Source: Nevskiales bacterium
Lineage (GTDB): Bacteria; Pseudomonadota; Gammaproteobacteria; Nevskiales; Nevskiaceae
DNA length: 64,000 nt
Assembly (NCBI GenBank): GCA_028698335.1
Contig: JAQVDP010000012.1
Location: forward strand, 62,001-126,000
Direction of reading: 5' to 3'
In this document: in pieces, positions 1-8,630 of the stretch
Layout: every line of letters starts with the position of its first letter
Position numbering within the stretch: position 1 is the stretch's first letter
Notes under the pieces: model-generated
Told to the model about the DNA's origin: nothing
Database searches by the model: none
Seen by the model: only the letters and a program-made list of their open reading frames with translations
Program-made: the position numbers and the translations under genes

Positions 1-1595
1 ACGACGGTCGCCACCGCGAAGTTCAGCACCATGCCGACGGTTCCGAAGCCCTCCGGAGAGATCCCGAGGAACCAGTGCTCGGCGCTGTTGAGCTCCGGAT
101 GCACGAACTTGAAGTAGACGATGTAGGCCGCCGTCAGGGTGATGCCCGTCACCATGCCGGCGATCGCGCCTTCCTTGTTCATGCGCTTGGAAAAGATGCC
201 CATGATGATCGCCGGGAAGAACGACGCCGCGGCCAGACCGAAGGCGAAGGCGACCACCTGGGCGACGAAGCCCGGTGGATTGATGCCGAGATAACCGGCC
301 ACGCAGACCGCCACCGCCGCGCCGATGCGGGCGAACAGCAGCTCCTGTTTCTCGGTGATCCCCGGCATCAGTGTCTTCTTCAGCAGATCGTGCGAGATCG
401 ACGTCGAGATCACCAGCAGCAGCCCCGCCGCGGTCGACAGCGCCGCCGCCAGACCACCGGCCGCGACCAGCGCGATGACCCAGTTCGGCAGCTTGGCGAT
501 CTCCGGATTGGCGAGCACCATGATGTCGCGGTCGATCTTCATCTCGTTGGCATCCTTGGCCGCGACGTACTGCATCGCGCCGTCACCGTTCTTGTCCTCC
601 CAGCTGATCAGGCCGGTCTTCTCCCAGCTCTTGACCCAGCTCGGCGCCTCGGCGTACGGCACGTCGGACACCGAATCGATCAGGTTGACCCGGGCGAACG
701 CGGCGATCGCCGGCGCGGTGGTGTAGAGGATGGCGATGAAGATCAGCGCCCAGCCGGCGGAGCGGCGCGCGTCGCGGACCTTCGGCACCGTGAAGAAGCG
801 CACGATCACGTGCGGCAGACCGGCGGTGCCGACCATCAGCGCCAGGGTGATCGCGAACATGTCGATCGCCGGTTTGGTGCCTTCGGTATACGCCGAGAAC
901 CCGAGATCGCCGACCAGACCGTCGAGCTTGTCGAGCAGATAGGTGCCGTCCGCGGTCTGTCCGCCGAAGCCGAGCTGCGGGATCGGGTTGCCGGTCATCA
1001 GCAGCGAGATGAAGATCGCCGGCACCATGTACGCGAAGATCAGCACGCAGTACTGCGCGACCTGGGTGTAGGTGATGCCCTTCATCCCGCCGAGCACGGC
1101 ATAGAAGAACACGATCGCCATGCCGATGAGCACGCCGGTGTTGATGTCCACTTCGAGGAAGCGGCTGAACACGATGCCGACGCCGCGCATCTGGCCGGCC
1201 ACGTAGGTGAAGGATACGAAGATCGCGCAGACCACTGCGACCAGACGCGCCGTCGACGAGTAGTAGCGGTCACCGACGAAGTCCGGCACCGTGAACTTGC
1301 CGAACTTGCGCAGGTACGGCGCCAGCAGCAACGCCAGCAGCACGTAGCCCCCGGTCCAGCCCATCAGGTACACCGAGCCGTCGTAGCCGGCGAAGGCGAT
1401 GATGCCGGCCATCGAGATGAACGATGCGGCGCTCATCCAGTCGGCGGCGGTGGCCATGCCGTTGGCGATCGGCGGCACCCCGCCGCCCGCCACGTAGTAG
1501 TCGGAGGTCGAGCCGGCGCGGGACCAGATCGCGATGCCGATGTAGATCGCGAAGGTCACGCCGACGAACAGATAGGTGAGAGTCATGACATCCAT
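1..1595 (-). CDS. Sodium:solute symporter, large subunit (ActP-like, VC_2705 subfamily), 3' end cut
   Basis: This is a multi-spanning inner-membrane transporter of the SSS family, probably taking up acetate or another short monocarboxylate with sodium. The visible 531 codons begin [10 protein letters not shown] and show regular hydrophobic helices and SSS-type stretches such as [15 protein letters not shown] and the [11 protein letters not shown] region. The gene runs off the left edge, so its C-terminus is missing. The chosen ATG at 1595 has GGAG seven bases upstream. It lies 12 bases after the DUF4212 gene, and that pairing is typical of the VC_2705/DUF4212 two-component symporters. The substrate is inferred from the acs and CrbS/R-type genes nearby. 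It could also carry propionate or lactate. Confidence 0.85.
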   Translation of the reverse strand, partial: MDVMTLTYLFVGVTFAIYIGIAIWSRAGSTSDYYVAGGGVPPIANGMATAADWMSAASFISMAGIIAFAGYDGSVYLMGWTGGYVLLALLLAPYLRKFGKFTVPDFVGDRYYSSTARLVAVVCAIFVSFTYVAGQMRGVGIVFSRFLEVDINTGVLIGMAIVFFYAVLGGMKGITYTQVAQYCVLIFAYMVPAIFISLLMTGNPIPQLGFGGQTADGTYLLDKLDGLVGDLGFSAYTEGTKPAIDMFAITLALMVGTAGLPHVIVRFFTVPKVRDARRSAGWALIFIAILYTTAPAIAAFARVNLIDSVSDVPYAEAPSWVKSWEKTGLISWEDKNGDGAMQYVAAKDANEMKIDRDIMVLANPEIAKLPNWVIALVAAGGLAAALSTAAGLLLVISTSISHDLLKKTLMPGITEKQELLFARIGAAVAVCVAGYLGINPPGFVAQVVAFAFGLAAASFFPAIIMGIFSKRMNKEGAIAGMVTGITLTAAYIVYFKFVHPELNSAEHWFLGISPEGFGTVGMVLNFAVATV

Positions 1596-1607
1596 CGATA
1601 GTCTCCG

Positions 1608-1874
1608 TTAGTCCTCGTGGACGTCGTGTTCGCGGTCGAGTTTGTTCATGCGCCAGACGTAGATGAAGATCAGCGCGACGAACACATAGATCGAGCCCTG
1701 CTGGGCGAACCAGAACCCGAGCTTGAACCCGAACAGACGGAAATCGTTCAACCAGTCGACCAGCAGGATGCCGGCCCCGTAAGACACCGCGAACCACACC
1801 GCGAGAAGCCACAGCACCAACCTGACGTTGGCTTTCCAGTAGGCTTCCGCGCTCGCTGAGTTGTGCTCAGACAT
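1608..1874 (-). CDS. DUF4212 small subunit of sodium:solute symporter
   Basis: This 88-residue protein has two predicted membrane helices (about residues 17-39 and 53-76) and an acidic C-terminus. The pattern EAYWKANVRLVLWLLAVWF followed by GFWFAQQGSIYVFVALIFIY is typical of the DUF4212 'putative solute:sodium symporter small subunit' family, whose genes sit directly before an SSS-family large subunit, as here. Its function beyond being a partner subunit is not established. The ATG at 1874 was chosen because GGAGGAG lies just before it. An open frame extends 14 codons further but has no ribosome site. It is co-transcribed with the symporter, and tandem repeats lie in its promoter region. Confidence 0.85.
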   Translation of the reverse strand: MSEHNSASAEAYWKANVRLVLWLLAVWFAVSYGAGILLVDWLNDFRLFGFKLGFWFAQQGSIYVFVALIFIYVWRMNKLDREHDVHED

Positions 1875-1943
1875 GACCGCTCCTCCATTCACACGCGGGT
1901 TTATGCGTGGAGCCAATCTAGCAACCGTGTGTCGTGCTGAAAT

Positions 1944-2011
1944 CGCGACTTTGGTCTAAGCGCGGCGCCGGAGCGGGCGCGACTTTGGTCGTACGGCGGC
2001 CGGAGCGGACG
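1944..2011. repeat. Two imperfect 34-bp tandem repeats upstream of the symporter genes
   Basis: The sequence CGCGACTTTGGTC occurs at 1944-1956 and again at 1978-1990. Each copy is followed by a related GC-rich segment containing CCGGAGCGG. The copies lie about 70 and 104 bases upstream of the DUF4212 start, where activator sites would be expected. The core resembles the proposed CrbR box found upstream of acs and of the symporter-kinase operon (CGnCnnTGGTC). That match is my inference. Confidence 0.6.
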
Positions 2012-2014
2012 CGC

Positions 2015-3085
2015 TCAGTAGCGCAGGCCGTAGTCGGTGGCGATGCGTACGCGCAACGCGCGCGCCTCCTCGAAACAGGCCAGCAGCACGCGCCGGTCGA
2101 AGCCGCTGAGGGTCGCCGCCGGAATGCGGTTGTCGAGCTCGGCGCCGTCATGGTGGCAGTCGCGCTGACGTCGCAGCCGGAAGTCCTGCAGCGCATAGAA
2201 CGCCTCGACCCAGGACTCGGCCTCGCGGCGCTCGTAGTCGCTGTGCGGCCACGCCAGCAACCGTGCCGGCGTGGAGGTCTCGGCCACGCCCCGCGACAGG
2301 GCGAGGATGCGCGCCGCGTCGGTGAACAGTCCGGCGCCCTGCAGCTTGATGTCGAAGGAATCGGGAATGCGGGCGCGACGCTCGAAACGCAGGCGTCCGA
2401 ACACGCCGACCGGCGGCCGCGAGCGCAGCGCGTTCTGGGTCATCTGGCGCAGGAACACCGGGCGCGGCGCGATGTACGACGACAGCCACATGCGCAGCTC
2501 GGCGGCCAGATCGAGCGCCCCCCAGAGTCCGCGGAAGTCGAAGAAGATCGCGCCGTGCAGCAGCGCCTCCGGATCGCCGGTGTCGATCCAGCGCGCGAAG
2601 CAGTCGCGCCACTCGCCGATGCTCAGGCACCACCGGGGATTGCGCGCCATGATGTCGCCGCGACACAGCGGGAACCCGCAGGCATCGAGCAGGCGGTTGA
2701 CCTCGTCGGCGAAGCGCAACAGCGTCGCCCGCACCGTGTCGACGTCGTCCGCGGCAAAAATGATCGCGTTGTCCTGGTCGGTGTGAACGGTCTGCTCGCG
2801 GCGGCCCTCGCTGCCGAGCGCCATCCACGCGAAGCGGATGGACTCGAGTCCGTGCCGCGCCTGTACGGTCTCCAGGATCCGGATCGTCAACGCGTCGTTG
2901 AGATCGGCGATGGTCCGGGTCAGCTGCGCGGCGGATTCATCGTCCTCCAGCAGCTCGAAGGCCAGCCCGCGCAGATCGCGGGCCGCTTCGATCAGGGCAC
3001 CGTCGTCGCCGAGCGCGGCCAGACGCTCGAGCATCTGGCGTACGCGCGCATCGCGGCTGGCAACTGCGAGTCCATGTCCGATCAT
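2015..3085 (-). CDS. DUF294-type nucleotidyltransferase-like protein lacking CBS/cNMP domains
   Basis: The 356-residue protein has the nucleotidyltransferase fold signature GSEGRREQT at 91-99 followed by DQD at 103-105, then a DUF294 C-terminal domain. Family members resemble protein-PII uridylyltransferases and usually carry a cyclic-nucleotide-binding domain and paired CBS domains in front. Here only about 80 residues precede the transferase motif, so those sensor domains are absent. Its ATG overlaps the stop codon of the exonuclease-fusion gene (TGATG), which implies translational coupling. DUF294 genes beside acetate transport genes are common, but their substrate is unknown. A signalling or protein-modifying role is inference. 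Confidence 0.75.
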   Translation of the reverse strand: MIGHGLAVASRDARVRQMLERLAALGDDGALIEAARDLRGLAFELLEDDESAAQLTRTIADLNDALTIRILETVQARHGLESIRFAWMALGSEGRREQTVHTDQDNAIIFAADDVDTVRATLLRFADEVNRLLDACGFPLCRGDIMARNPRWCLSIGEWRDCFARWIDTGDPEALLHGAIFFDFRGLWGALDLAAELRMWLSSYIAPRPVFLRQMTQNALRSRPPVGVFGRLRFERRARIPDSFDIKLQGAGLFTDAARILALSRGVAETSTPARLLAWPHSDYERREAESWVEAFYALQDFRLRRQRDCHHDGAELDNRIPAATLSGFDRRVLLACFEEARALRVRIATDYGLRY

Positions 3086-5142
3086 CAGTAACGCACCTTG
3101 GCGAGCGGCACGGCGCGCGAGGCCTCCAGCGCCGCCTGCAGCGTGTGGATGCCGCGCGCCTCGAGCAGCGGCAACAACCGCAGAAAGATTTCCGCGGTCA
3201 CGATTGCATCCCCCAGCGCGGTATGCCGGCCGAGCACCGAAACGCCGAGCCGTTCCGCCAGCAGTTCCAGGGCATGGCCCTGCTCGACCGGATAAACGAC
3301 CTGCGACAGCAGCAGCGTATCCAGTACCGGCTGCTCGAAGCGCGTCCCGGTCGCATCGGCCTGCATTTCGAGAAAGCGCAGATCGAACGCGGCGTTGTGC
3401 GCGACCAGCACAGTGTCCTCGCAGAACTGTCCGAAGCGCGGCAGCACCTCGGCGATATCGGGCTGACCGGCGAGCATCGTCGCGTCGATGCCGTGAACCT
3501 TCTGTGCGGCCGGATCGATGCGGCGTGTCGACGCCACCAGCGATTCGAACACCTCGCGGCTCAGAATGCGCCCACCGACGACACGTATTCCGCCCAGCGA
3601 GATGATCTGGTCACCGGCCGACGGCTGAAGTCCGGTCGTCTCGGTGTCGAACACGGTATAGATCAGGTTCCGCAGCGGCGGGTCTGCGCCGGCCTGCGAC
3701 AGGCGCAGCGACTGCGTGCTGAAGTCGAACATCTGCGGCGCCGGCACCGCAACGCCGGCACGCGCGGCGTCATCGTCCGGCAACTCGGTCCGTGGCAGCA
3801 GGATGCACAGGGTCGCCTCGTCGCCGTCGATGCGCTGCCAGAGTTCGCCGCCGTGGCCCCGCGCGATCGCCGCCGGCGACAGCGGCAACCGGAATCCCTG
3901 CACCGACAGCGGCGCCTGCTCCCAGTCGCGCCATCGCGCGGGGTCGAGCAGCTGCGGCGGCGACCAGCGCAGCATCAGACGCAGATAGCGGCCGTCCTCG
4001 CCGACATCGAGCCGGTACTGCCGCTCACCGGCGGGCAGCTGCGAACAGTAGTCCCGCAGCAAGGCCGTCAGCGCGAAGCTCTCGGCGGCGATCCACAACG
4101 GCGGCAGCGATGCAGGCAATGCGACTGCGGCGCCAACCGCGGCACTCATCGCCGACTGCAGCAGCGACAGCAGCGTCTCGACCGTCACGTCCTCAAGTGG
4201 CCAGCGCTCGTCGCCGCCGCCGACATCGACCGCGCCGGCCAGGGTGGCCGACTCCTGGTCGATCACCTCGACGAAGCGCCGGCGCTCCTGCGCCGACATC
4301 TCCGGATAGTCGCGCAGCATCTCGACCGCGGCGCGCAGGTTGGCGATGCGGCGCCTGCCGTCGGCGTCGCCCGGCACCGGCTCCTCGCGGCTCTCGAGCG
4401 TCTGCAGATGCAGGAAGAATCCGTTGACCGCGCGCCCCTGCAGCGGCGTGAAGCGCGCATGCAGCAGCGCACCGCCGCGCGTCGCCAGCAGCGCAGTCGC
4501 CCCGGCGCGCGCCTCGTCGCGCGCGACCGCCGCATCCAGCCGCTCCAGCGCATGAACGATCGCGCTGCGCCGGAACAGCGCGAAGATCGTGCGACCGAGG
4601 CCGATGAAGACCTCCGGCTCGACCGCTCGGATCATGGCGACGGCGCGCGGGGTGTAGAGCAGGATGCGTCCGTCGCGCGAGCACGCGATCGCCGCCGCCG
4701 GCAGGTCCGACAACACCGCGGCCAGCAGATCGCGTTCCTCGGCGAGTTTGTCGGTGGCCGCGGCGATTTCCGCCGCTCCGGCGCGGCGGCGCTCCGCGTA
4801 GTCCGCCGCCAGACGATTCACCGCGTCCGCCAGCGGCGCCGGCACGCCACTGGCATCGTCGACCCGCAGCTCGGCGCGCCCACCGTGCAGGCGGTCGAGC
4901 AGATGCGTCAGCGCCGGGATGAATTCGACCTCGCCGCGCAGCCACTGCATGCCGGCGAACGCCGCGGCCGCCAGCGCGAGCAGCGCCACCAGCACCAGCG
5001 CCACGCCCCGACCCCGCAGCACGTCGACCACCGGCGCGCGCTGCTCGGCGGGCAGCGCCAGCACCGCCAGCGCCGCGAACAGCAGCACGGCAATCGCGGC
5101 AATGCCCGCGGCGACGCCCAGCAACCGGACGTTCGCGCGCAT
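3085..5142 (-). CDS. Membrane sensor-like protein fused to a DnaQ-type 3'-5' exonuclease domain
   Basis: The 685-residue protein starts with two membrane helices (about 8-30 and 46-66). A HAMP/coiled region and a PAS-like domain (about 140-235) follow, then a segment resembling a histidine-kinase dimerisation and ATPase region without the usual His box. A DnaQ/epsilon-type exonuclease domain follows from about 490 to 670. The DEDDh residues look intact: D499 and E501 in FDTETTGL, D587 in HNAAFDLRFL, and H640 and D645 in RHTALGD. The ATG overlaps the receiver gene's stop codon (TGATG). Similar fusions occur beside acetate transport/kinase genes, but the nuclease substrate is unknown. It is unlikely to be the replicative epsilon subunit. 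Confidence 0.75.
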   Translation of the reverse strand: MRANVRLLGVAAGIAAIAVLLFAALAVLALPAEQRAPVVDVLRGRGVALVLVALLALAAAAFAGMQWLRGEVEFIPALTHLLDRLHGGRAELRVDDASGVPAPLADAVNRLAADYAERRRAGAAEIAAATDKLAEERDLLAAVLSDLPAAAIACSRDGRILLYTPRAVAMIRAVEPEVFIGLGRTIFALFRRSAIVHALERLDAAVARDEARAGATALLATRGGALLHARFTPLQGRAVNGFFLHLQTLESREEPVPGDADGRRRIANLRAAVEMLRDYPEMSAQERRRFVEVIDQESATLAGAVDVGGGDERWPLEDVTVETLLSLLQSAMSAAVGAAVALPASLPPLWIAAESFALTALLRDYCSQLPAGERQYRLDVGEDGRYLRLMLRWSPPQLLDPARWRDWEQAPLSVQGFRLPLSPAAIARGHGGELWQRIDGDEATLCILLPRTELPDDDAARAGVAVPAPQMFDFSTQSLRLSQAGADPPLRNLIYTVFDTETTGLQPSAGDQIISLGGIRVVGGRILSREVFESLVASTRRIDPAAQKVHGIDATMLAGQPDIAEVLPRFGQFCEDTVLVAHNAAFDLRFLEMQADATGTRFEQPVLDTLLLSQVVYPVEQGHALELLAERLGVSVLGRHTALGDAIVTAEIFLRLLPLLEARGIHTLQAALEASRAVPLAKVRY

Positions 5143-5522
5143 CAGGCCTCCGGCAGATCCAACATGCCGCGGATGCGCGCCGACAGCTCGCGCGTCGAAA
5201 ACGGCTTGGTGACATAGACGTCGGCGCCGACGGCGCGACCGCGCGCGATCTCCGCTTCGCGCCCTTTCGCGGTCAGCATGATCACCGGCGTCTGCCGCAG
5301 GGCCGGATCGTCGCGCAGCATCTGGCAGACCTCGTAACCGCTGCGTGCCGGCATCATCACGTCGAGCAGCACCAGATCCGGACGGTGCTCGCGGATCATC
5401 GCGATGGCCTCGTCGCCGTCGCGCGCCACCTTCACCGCGCAGCCGAGCTGGCGCAGCAGGAATTCCAGCGAAACGACGATGTTCTCCTCGTCGTCGGCGA
5501 CCAGTACGGTCTTCTGCGTCAT
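5142..5522 (-). CDS. Stand-alone response regulator receiver
   Basis: This 126-residue single-domain receiver has acidic D10 and D11, the phosphoacceptor D54 in LLDVMMP, T84 and K106 in VTKPF. There is no output domain, so it must act through protein contacts, as CheY or Spo0F do. Its ATG overlaps the stop codon of the symporter-domain kinase (ATGA), making that kinase the obvious phosphodonor. The next gene, the sensor-exonuclease fusion, begins on its own stop codon. Whether that fusion or the DUF294 protein is its target is open. Confidence 0.85.
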   Translation of the reverse strand: MTQKTVLVADDEENIVVSLEFLLRQLGCAVKVARDGDEAIAMIREHRPDLVLLDVMMPARSGYEVCQMLRDDPALRQTPVIMLTAKGREAEIARGRAVGADVYVTKPFSTRELSARIRGMLDLPEA

Positions 5523-8194
5523 GCGCTCTCCTCCAGAGGCAGCGTGAACCGGAAACTCGCCCCGCCCCCCGACCGCGGCTGCACCCAGATGCGTCCGCCG
5601 AACCGCTCGACGATATGGCGGCTGATCGGCAGCCCGAGCCCGGTGCCCTGGGGCTTTGCGGTCAGATTACTGCCACTCTGTCTGAATTTCTCGAACACGG
5701 TCTCGACGTCCTGCGCCGCGACCCCCGGACCGTTGTCATCGACGGCGACGCACACGCTTGCACCGTCACGCGTTGCGCTCACCTCGACCCGGCCGCGTCG
5801 CGGCGGCGCGAACTTGAGCGCATTGCCCAGCAGATTCAGCAGCACCTGCTGCAGGCGATCGGCATCGGCACGGACCCACCAGTCGTCCGGCACCGGCCCG
5901 ACCTCGAGCGCCACGCCGGCGTCGTCGAACAGCTGGCGCACCGAAGCGGCGGCGTCGCCGATCGCCGCGCCCAGTGCCACCGGCTCGATGCGCCACTGCG
6001 CCTCGCCCTGTTCGAGCCGGGCGAAATCGAGCACCTGGTTGATCAGTCGGGTAAGCCTTTCGGTCTCGCGGATGATGATGCCCAGATAGCGGGCACGCTC
6101 GTCCGGATCAAGCGCGGGGTTGTCGGCAAGGATCTCGGAGAACGCTCGGATCGAGGTCAACGGTGTGCGCAGTTCATGGGTCACGGTGGACATGAACTCG
6201 TCCTTGAGCTGGTCGAGTTCCTGCAGCCGGCGGTTGGCGTCGCGCAGCTCCCGGGTCCGCGCCGACAGCGCGCGACTGTAGTGCAGGACCTGGGAGGCCT
6301 CGTCGAGAATATGCATGACCTCCTCGAGCCCGAGGGGCGCTTCGCGCGCGATCGACGCGACCAGGGTGCGCGCCGAGGCACTGCCGATCGCCCCCGCCAG
6401 TACCGACTCGACATGCTGCAGCAGGCCCGGATCATTGTCGTCGACACGTCCGCCGTGCCGGTTGCGATAGGCCTCCAGCGCCGCCTGGGCGCGGGCTTCT
6501 CCGAGAATGCGCACCAGCAGCGCCCGCAGCTCCGGCAGGGCCACGCCGCCGCGCCACAGCGGAATCGGCCGCTCCGCATCCCGCTGCAAGGCCCCCACGA
6601 ACAGCGCCGCCTGTGCCGATTCCTGGGCATCCGCACGCGTCGCCAGCGAAACGCCGACGTAGGCAGCCGCATTGGCGAGCAGGCTCCAGAAGACGCCGTG
6701 CGTGATCGCGGTGACACCGTCCATGCCGAACAGGGCCTGCGGTCGCAGCCAGACGATCCCCAGCGGCCCTTCGATCAGCCACTGCGCGGGCAACCACCCA
6801 CTGTGCGACGCCGACGGCAGCAGCAGCGTGTAGCCCCAGACGACGAAGCCCGCGAGCAACCCGGCATACGCACCGCTGCGGGTCCCCAGCCGCCAGTAGA
6901 GGCCGCCGAAGAAGGCCGGCGCGAGCTGCGCGACGGCGGCGAACGAGATCAGGCCGATCGACACCAGGCTGCGCGCCTCTCCGGCATAGCGGAAATACAG
7001 ATAGCCGAGCAGCGCGACGATGAGGATGGCCCCTCGGCGGATCAGCAGCAGCAGCCGTCCGAGGTCCGCGGCGTAGGCGCGATGCAACAGGCCGGGCAGC
7101 ACCAGATCGTTGGAGATCATCGTCGCCAGCGCGGTGGTTTCGACGATGATCATGCCGGTGGCCGCCGACGTCCCGCCGATGAACACCAGCAGCGCCAGAT
7201 ACGGATGGCCGGACTGCATCGGCAGCCCCAGGACATAGTCGTCCGCCGCCAGTGCGGGCCCGATCAACAGCACGCCGGCACAGGCCAGCGGCAGTACGAA
7301 CAGATTGATCGTCAGCAGGTAGAGGGGGAACTGCCAGGTCGCGCGCCGCACGTGCGCCTCGTCGACGTTCTCGACCACCGCGACCTGGAACTGGCGCGGC
7401 AGCAGCGTCACCGCCGCCATCGACAGCAGGATCAGCACGCTCCAGTCGAACCAACCACCCGCGGAGGTCTCGAACCGCCACAACGCCGACAGGCGCGGGT
7501 GCGCGGCGGCCTCGGCGAACAGTACCGCTGGACCGTCGAACAGCACGAAACAGGCAAACAGACCGACCGCGAGAAAGGCGCACAGCTTGACCACCGATTC
7601 GAAGGCGATCGCGGCGACGAGGCCCTCGTGGCGCTCCGATGCGTCCAGATGCCGCGTGCCGAACATGATCGTGAACGCCGCCATCACCAGGGTGATCACC
7701 AGTGCGGTATCGCCGAACAGACCACCGCGCATCGACGCACTGCCGCTGGTCAGCAGGGTGAACCCGGCGGCGACGGCCTTGAGCTGCAGCGCCAGATACG
7801 GCAGCACGCCGATGACGCAGATGAGCGCAACCAGTGCCGCCAGGCCACGGCGCTTGCCGTAGCGCGACGCAATGAAGTCCGCGATCGTGGTGATGCGGTC
7901 GCGCTTGGCGATGCGCAGGCATTTGACCATCAGGGTCGGCCACAGCAGCGCCATCAGCGTCGGCCCGAGATAGATCGGCAGGAAGCCGATGCCCTGTGTC
8001 GCCGCGACGCCGACGCTGCCGAAGAAGGTCCAGGACGTGCAGTACACCGCCAGCGACAGCGCATAGATCGTCGGCGAACGCACCAGTTGCCGACCGCGCT
8101 CGATGCGCCGCTCGACCAGCAGCGCGATCACGAACAGCAGGCCCAGATACGCAAGGGACACCGCCAGCACCGTCGCGACCGGCAGGGTACTCAT
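5519..8194 (-). CDS. Symporter-domain (SSS) sensor histidine kinase
   Basis: This 891-residue membrane kinase has an N-terminal sodium:solute symporter domain (about residues 1-500, many helices). A short helical linker follows, then a HisKA domain with H673 in THELRTPL and an HATPase domain with N-box GNALKF, G1 box DDNGPG and G2 box GTGLGLPIS. It resembles CbrA-type kinases but ends without a receiver. The receiver is the next gene, overlapping by four bases. The transporter-like domain may sense or carry its ligand. The neighbouring symporter and acs genes suggest a short organic acid, which is inference. It is distinct from the CrbS-type kinase encoded divergently, so the locus has two such sensors. 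Confidence 0.88.
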   Translation of the reverse strand: MSTLPVATVLAVSLAYLGLLFVIALLVERRIERGRQLVRSPTIYALSLAVYCTSWTFFGSVGVAATQGIGFLPIYLGPTLMALLWPTLMVKCLRIAKRDRITTIADFIASRYGKRRGLAALVALICVIGVLPYLALQLKAVAAGFTLLTSGSASMRGGLFGDTALVITLVMAAFTIMFGTRHLDASERHEGLVAAIAFESVVKLCAFLAVGLFACFVLFDGPAVLFAEAAAHPRLSALWRFETSAGGWFDWSVLILLSMAAVTLLPRQFQVAVVENVDEAHVRRATWQFPLYLLTINLFVLPLACAGVLLIGPALAADDYVLGLPMQSGHPYLALLVFIGGTSAATGMIIVETTALATMISNDLVLPGLLHRAYAADLGRLLLLIRRGAILIVALLGYLYFRYAGEARSLVSIGLISFAAVAQLAPAFFGGLYWRLGTRSGAYAGLLAGFVVWGYTLLLPSASHSGWLPAQWLIEGPLGIVWLRPQALFGMDGVTAITHGVFWSLLANAAAYVGVSLATRADAQESAQAALFVGALQRDAERPIPLWRGGVALPELRALLVRILGEARAQAALEAYRNRHGGRVDDNDPGLLQHVESVLAGAIGSASARTLVASIAREAPLGLEEVMHILDEASQVLHYSRALSARTRELRDANRRLQELDQLKDEFMSTVTHELRTPLTSIRAFSEILADNPALDPDERARYLGIIIRETERLTRLINQVLDFARLEQGEAQWRIEPVALGAAIGDAAASVRQLFDDAGVALEVGPVPDDWWVRADADRLQQVLLNLLGNALKFAPPRRGRVEVSATRDGASVCVAVDDNGPGVAAQDVETVFEKFRQSGSNLTAKPQGTGLGLPISRHIVERFGGRIWVQPRSGGGASFRFTLPLEESA

Positions 8195-8201
8195 CCAGCC
8201 C

Positions 8202-8390
8202 TCATCGACGCAGCACCGCGGCCAGGACGATCAGCACCGCCCAGACCCCGAAGATGTACAGCAGCAGCGCCGGCGCGCCGAGCGGACCGCTGTGGCCGTC
8301 CGCGAGGGACAGCAGCGGGAAGTTGAACAGCGCGAAGCCGAGCAGTGCGACGACTGCCAGCCCCAGCACGCGGCGTGAAGTGTTCGGCAT
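8202..8390 (-). CDS. 62-residue two-helix membrane protein ahead of the SSS kinase (CbrX-like position)
   Basis: A short gene encodes MPNTSRRVLGLAVVALLG and continues into a second hydrophobic helix ending VLIVLAAVLRR. Two membrane segments are predicted (about 7-28 and 40-59). It ends seven bases before the kinase ATG, so it is almost certainly the first gene of the kinase operon. A small membrane protein in this position recalls CbrX, found ahead of cbrA in pseudomonads. I rely on position and shape, not on sequence identity. The ribosome site is weak. The same frame stays open far upstream, opposite the CrbS-type gene, but that extension has no coding character. Confidence 0.65.
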   Translation of the reverse strand: MPNTSRRVLGLAVVALLGFALFNFPLLSLADGHSGPLGAPALLLYIFGVWAVLIVLAAVLRR

Positions 8391-8468
8391 CTGCGTTGCC
8401 CGTCGAGCGGATTGGTTTTCCGCCTCCTCGGCGTCCAACCATCCGCCAATGCCCGGGCCGCGTCCATC

Positions 8469-8481
8469 CGCCCTTGGTCGA
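8469..8481. promoter_or_regulatory. Putative CrbR box between the two kinase operons
   Basis: The 13 bases CGCCCTTGGTCGA are identical to the reverse complement of 15074-15086 in the acs/porin intergenic region. The site lies about 80 bases upstream of the 62-residue membrane protein gene and about 150 bases upstream of the CrbS-type gene. GGTCGAC follows immediately. Recurrence in two acetate-related control regions, with a looser copy at 1944-1990, suggests a shared regulator. CrbR is the inferred candidate. Confidence 0.45.
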
Positions 8482-8630
8482 GGTCGACGCCGGACCGGCT
8501 TGCCGTAAACTCGGACGGATGCCAACAGACGGGCGCACGACGCCCCGCCGGAGGAGCCCGCACCGCATGCCAGCCGCCGTACCGTCCACCGCGCCGCCTC
8601 GGCGCCGCGCGCGTCCGCGGAACTAGCGCC

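Noticed and set aside
5345-8326. 993-codon plus-strand frame opposite the symporter kinase
   Set aside because: Composition dominated by Arg, Gln, Asp and His with no domains. The minus-strand kinase and receiver explain the region.
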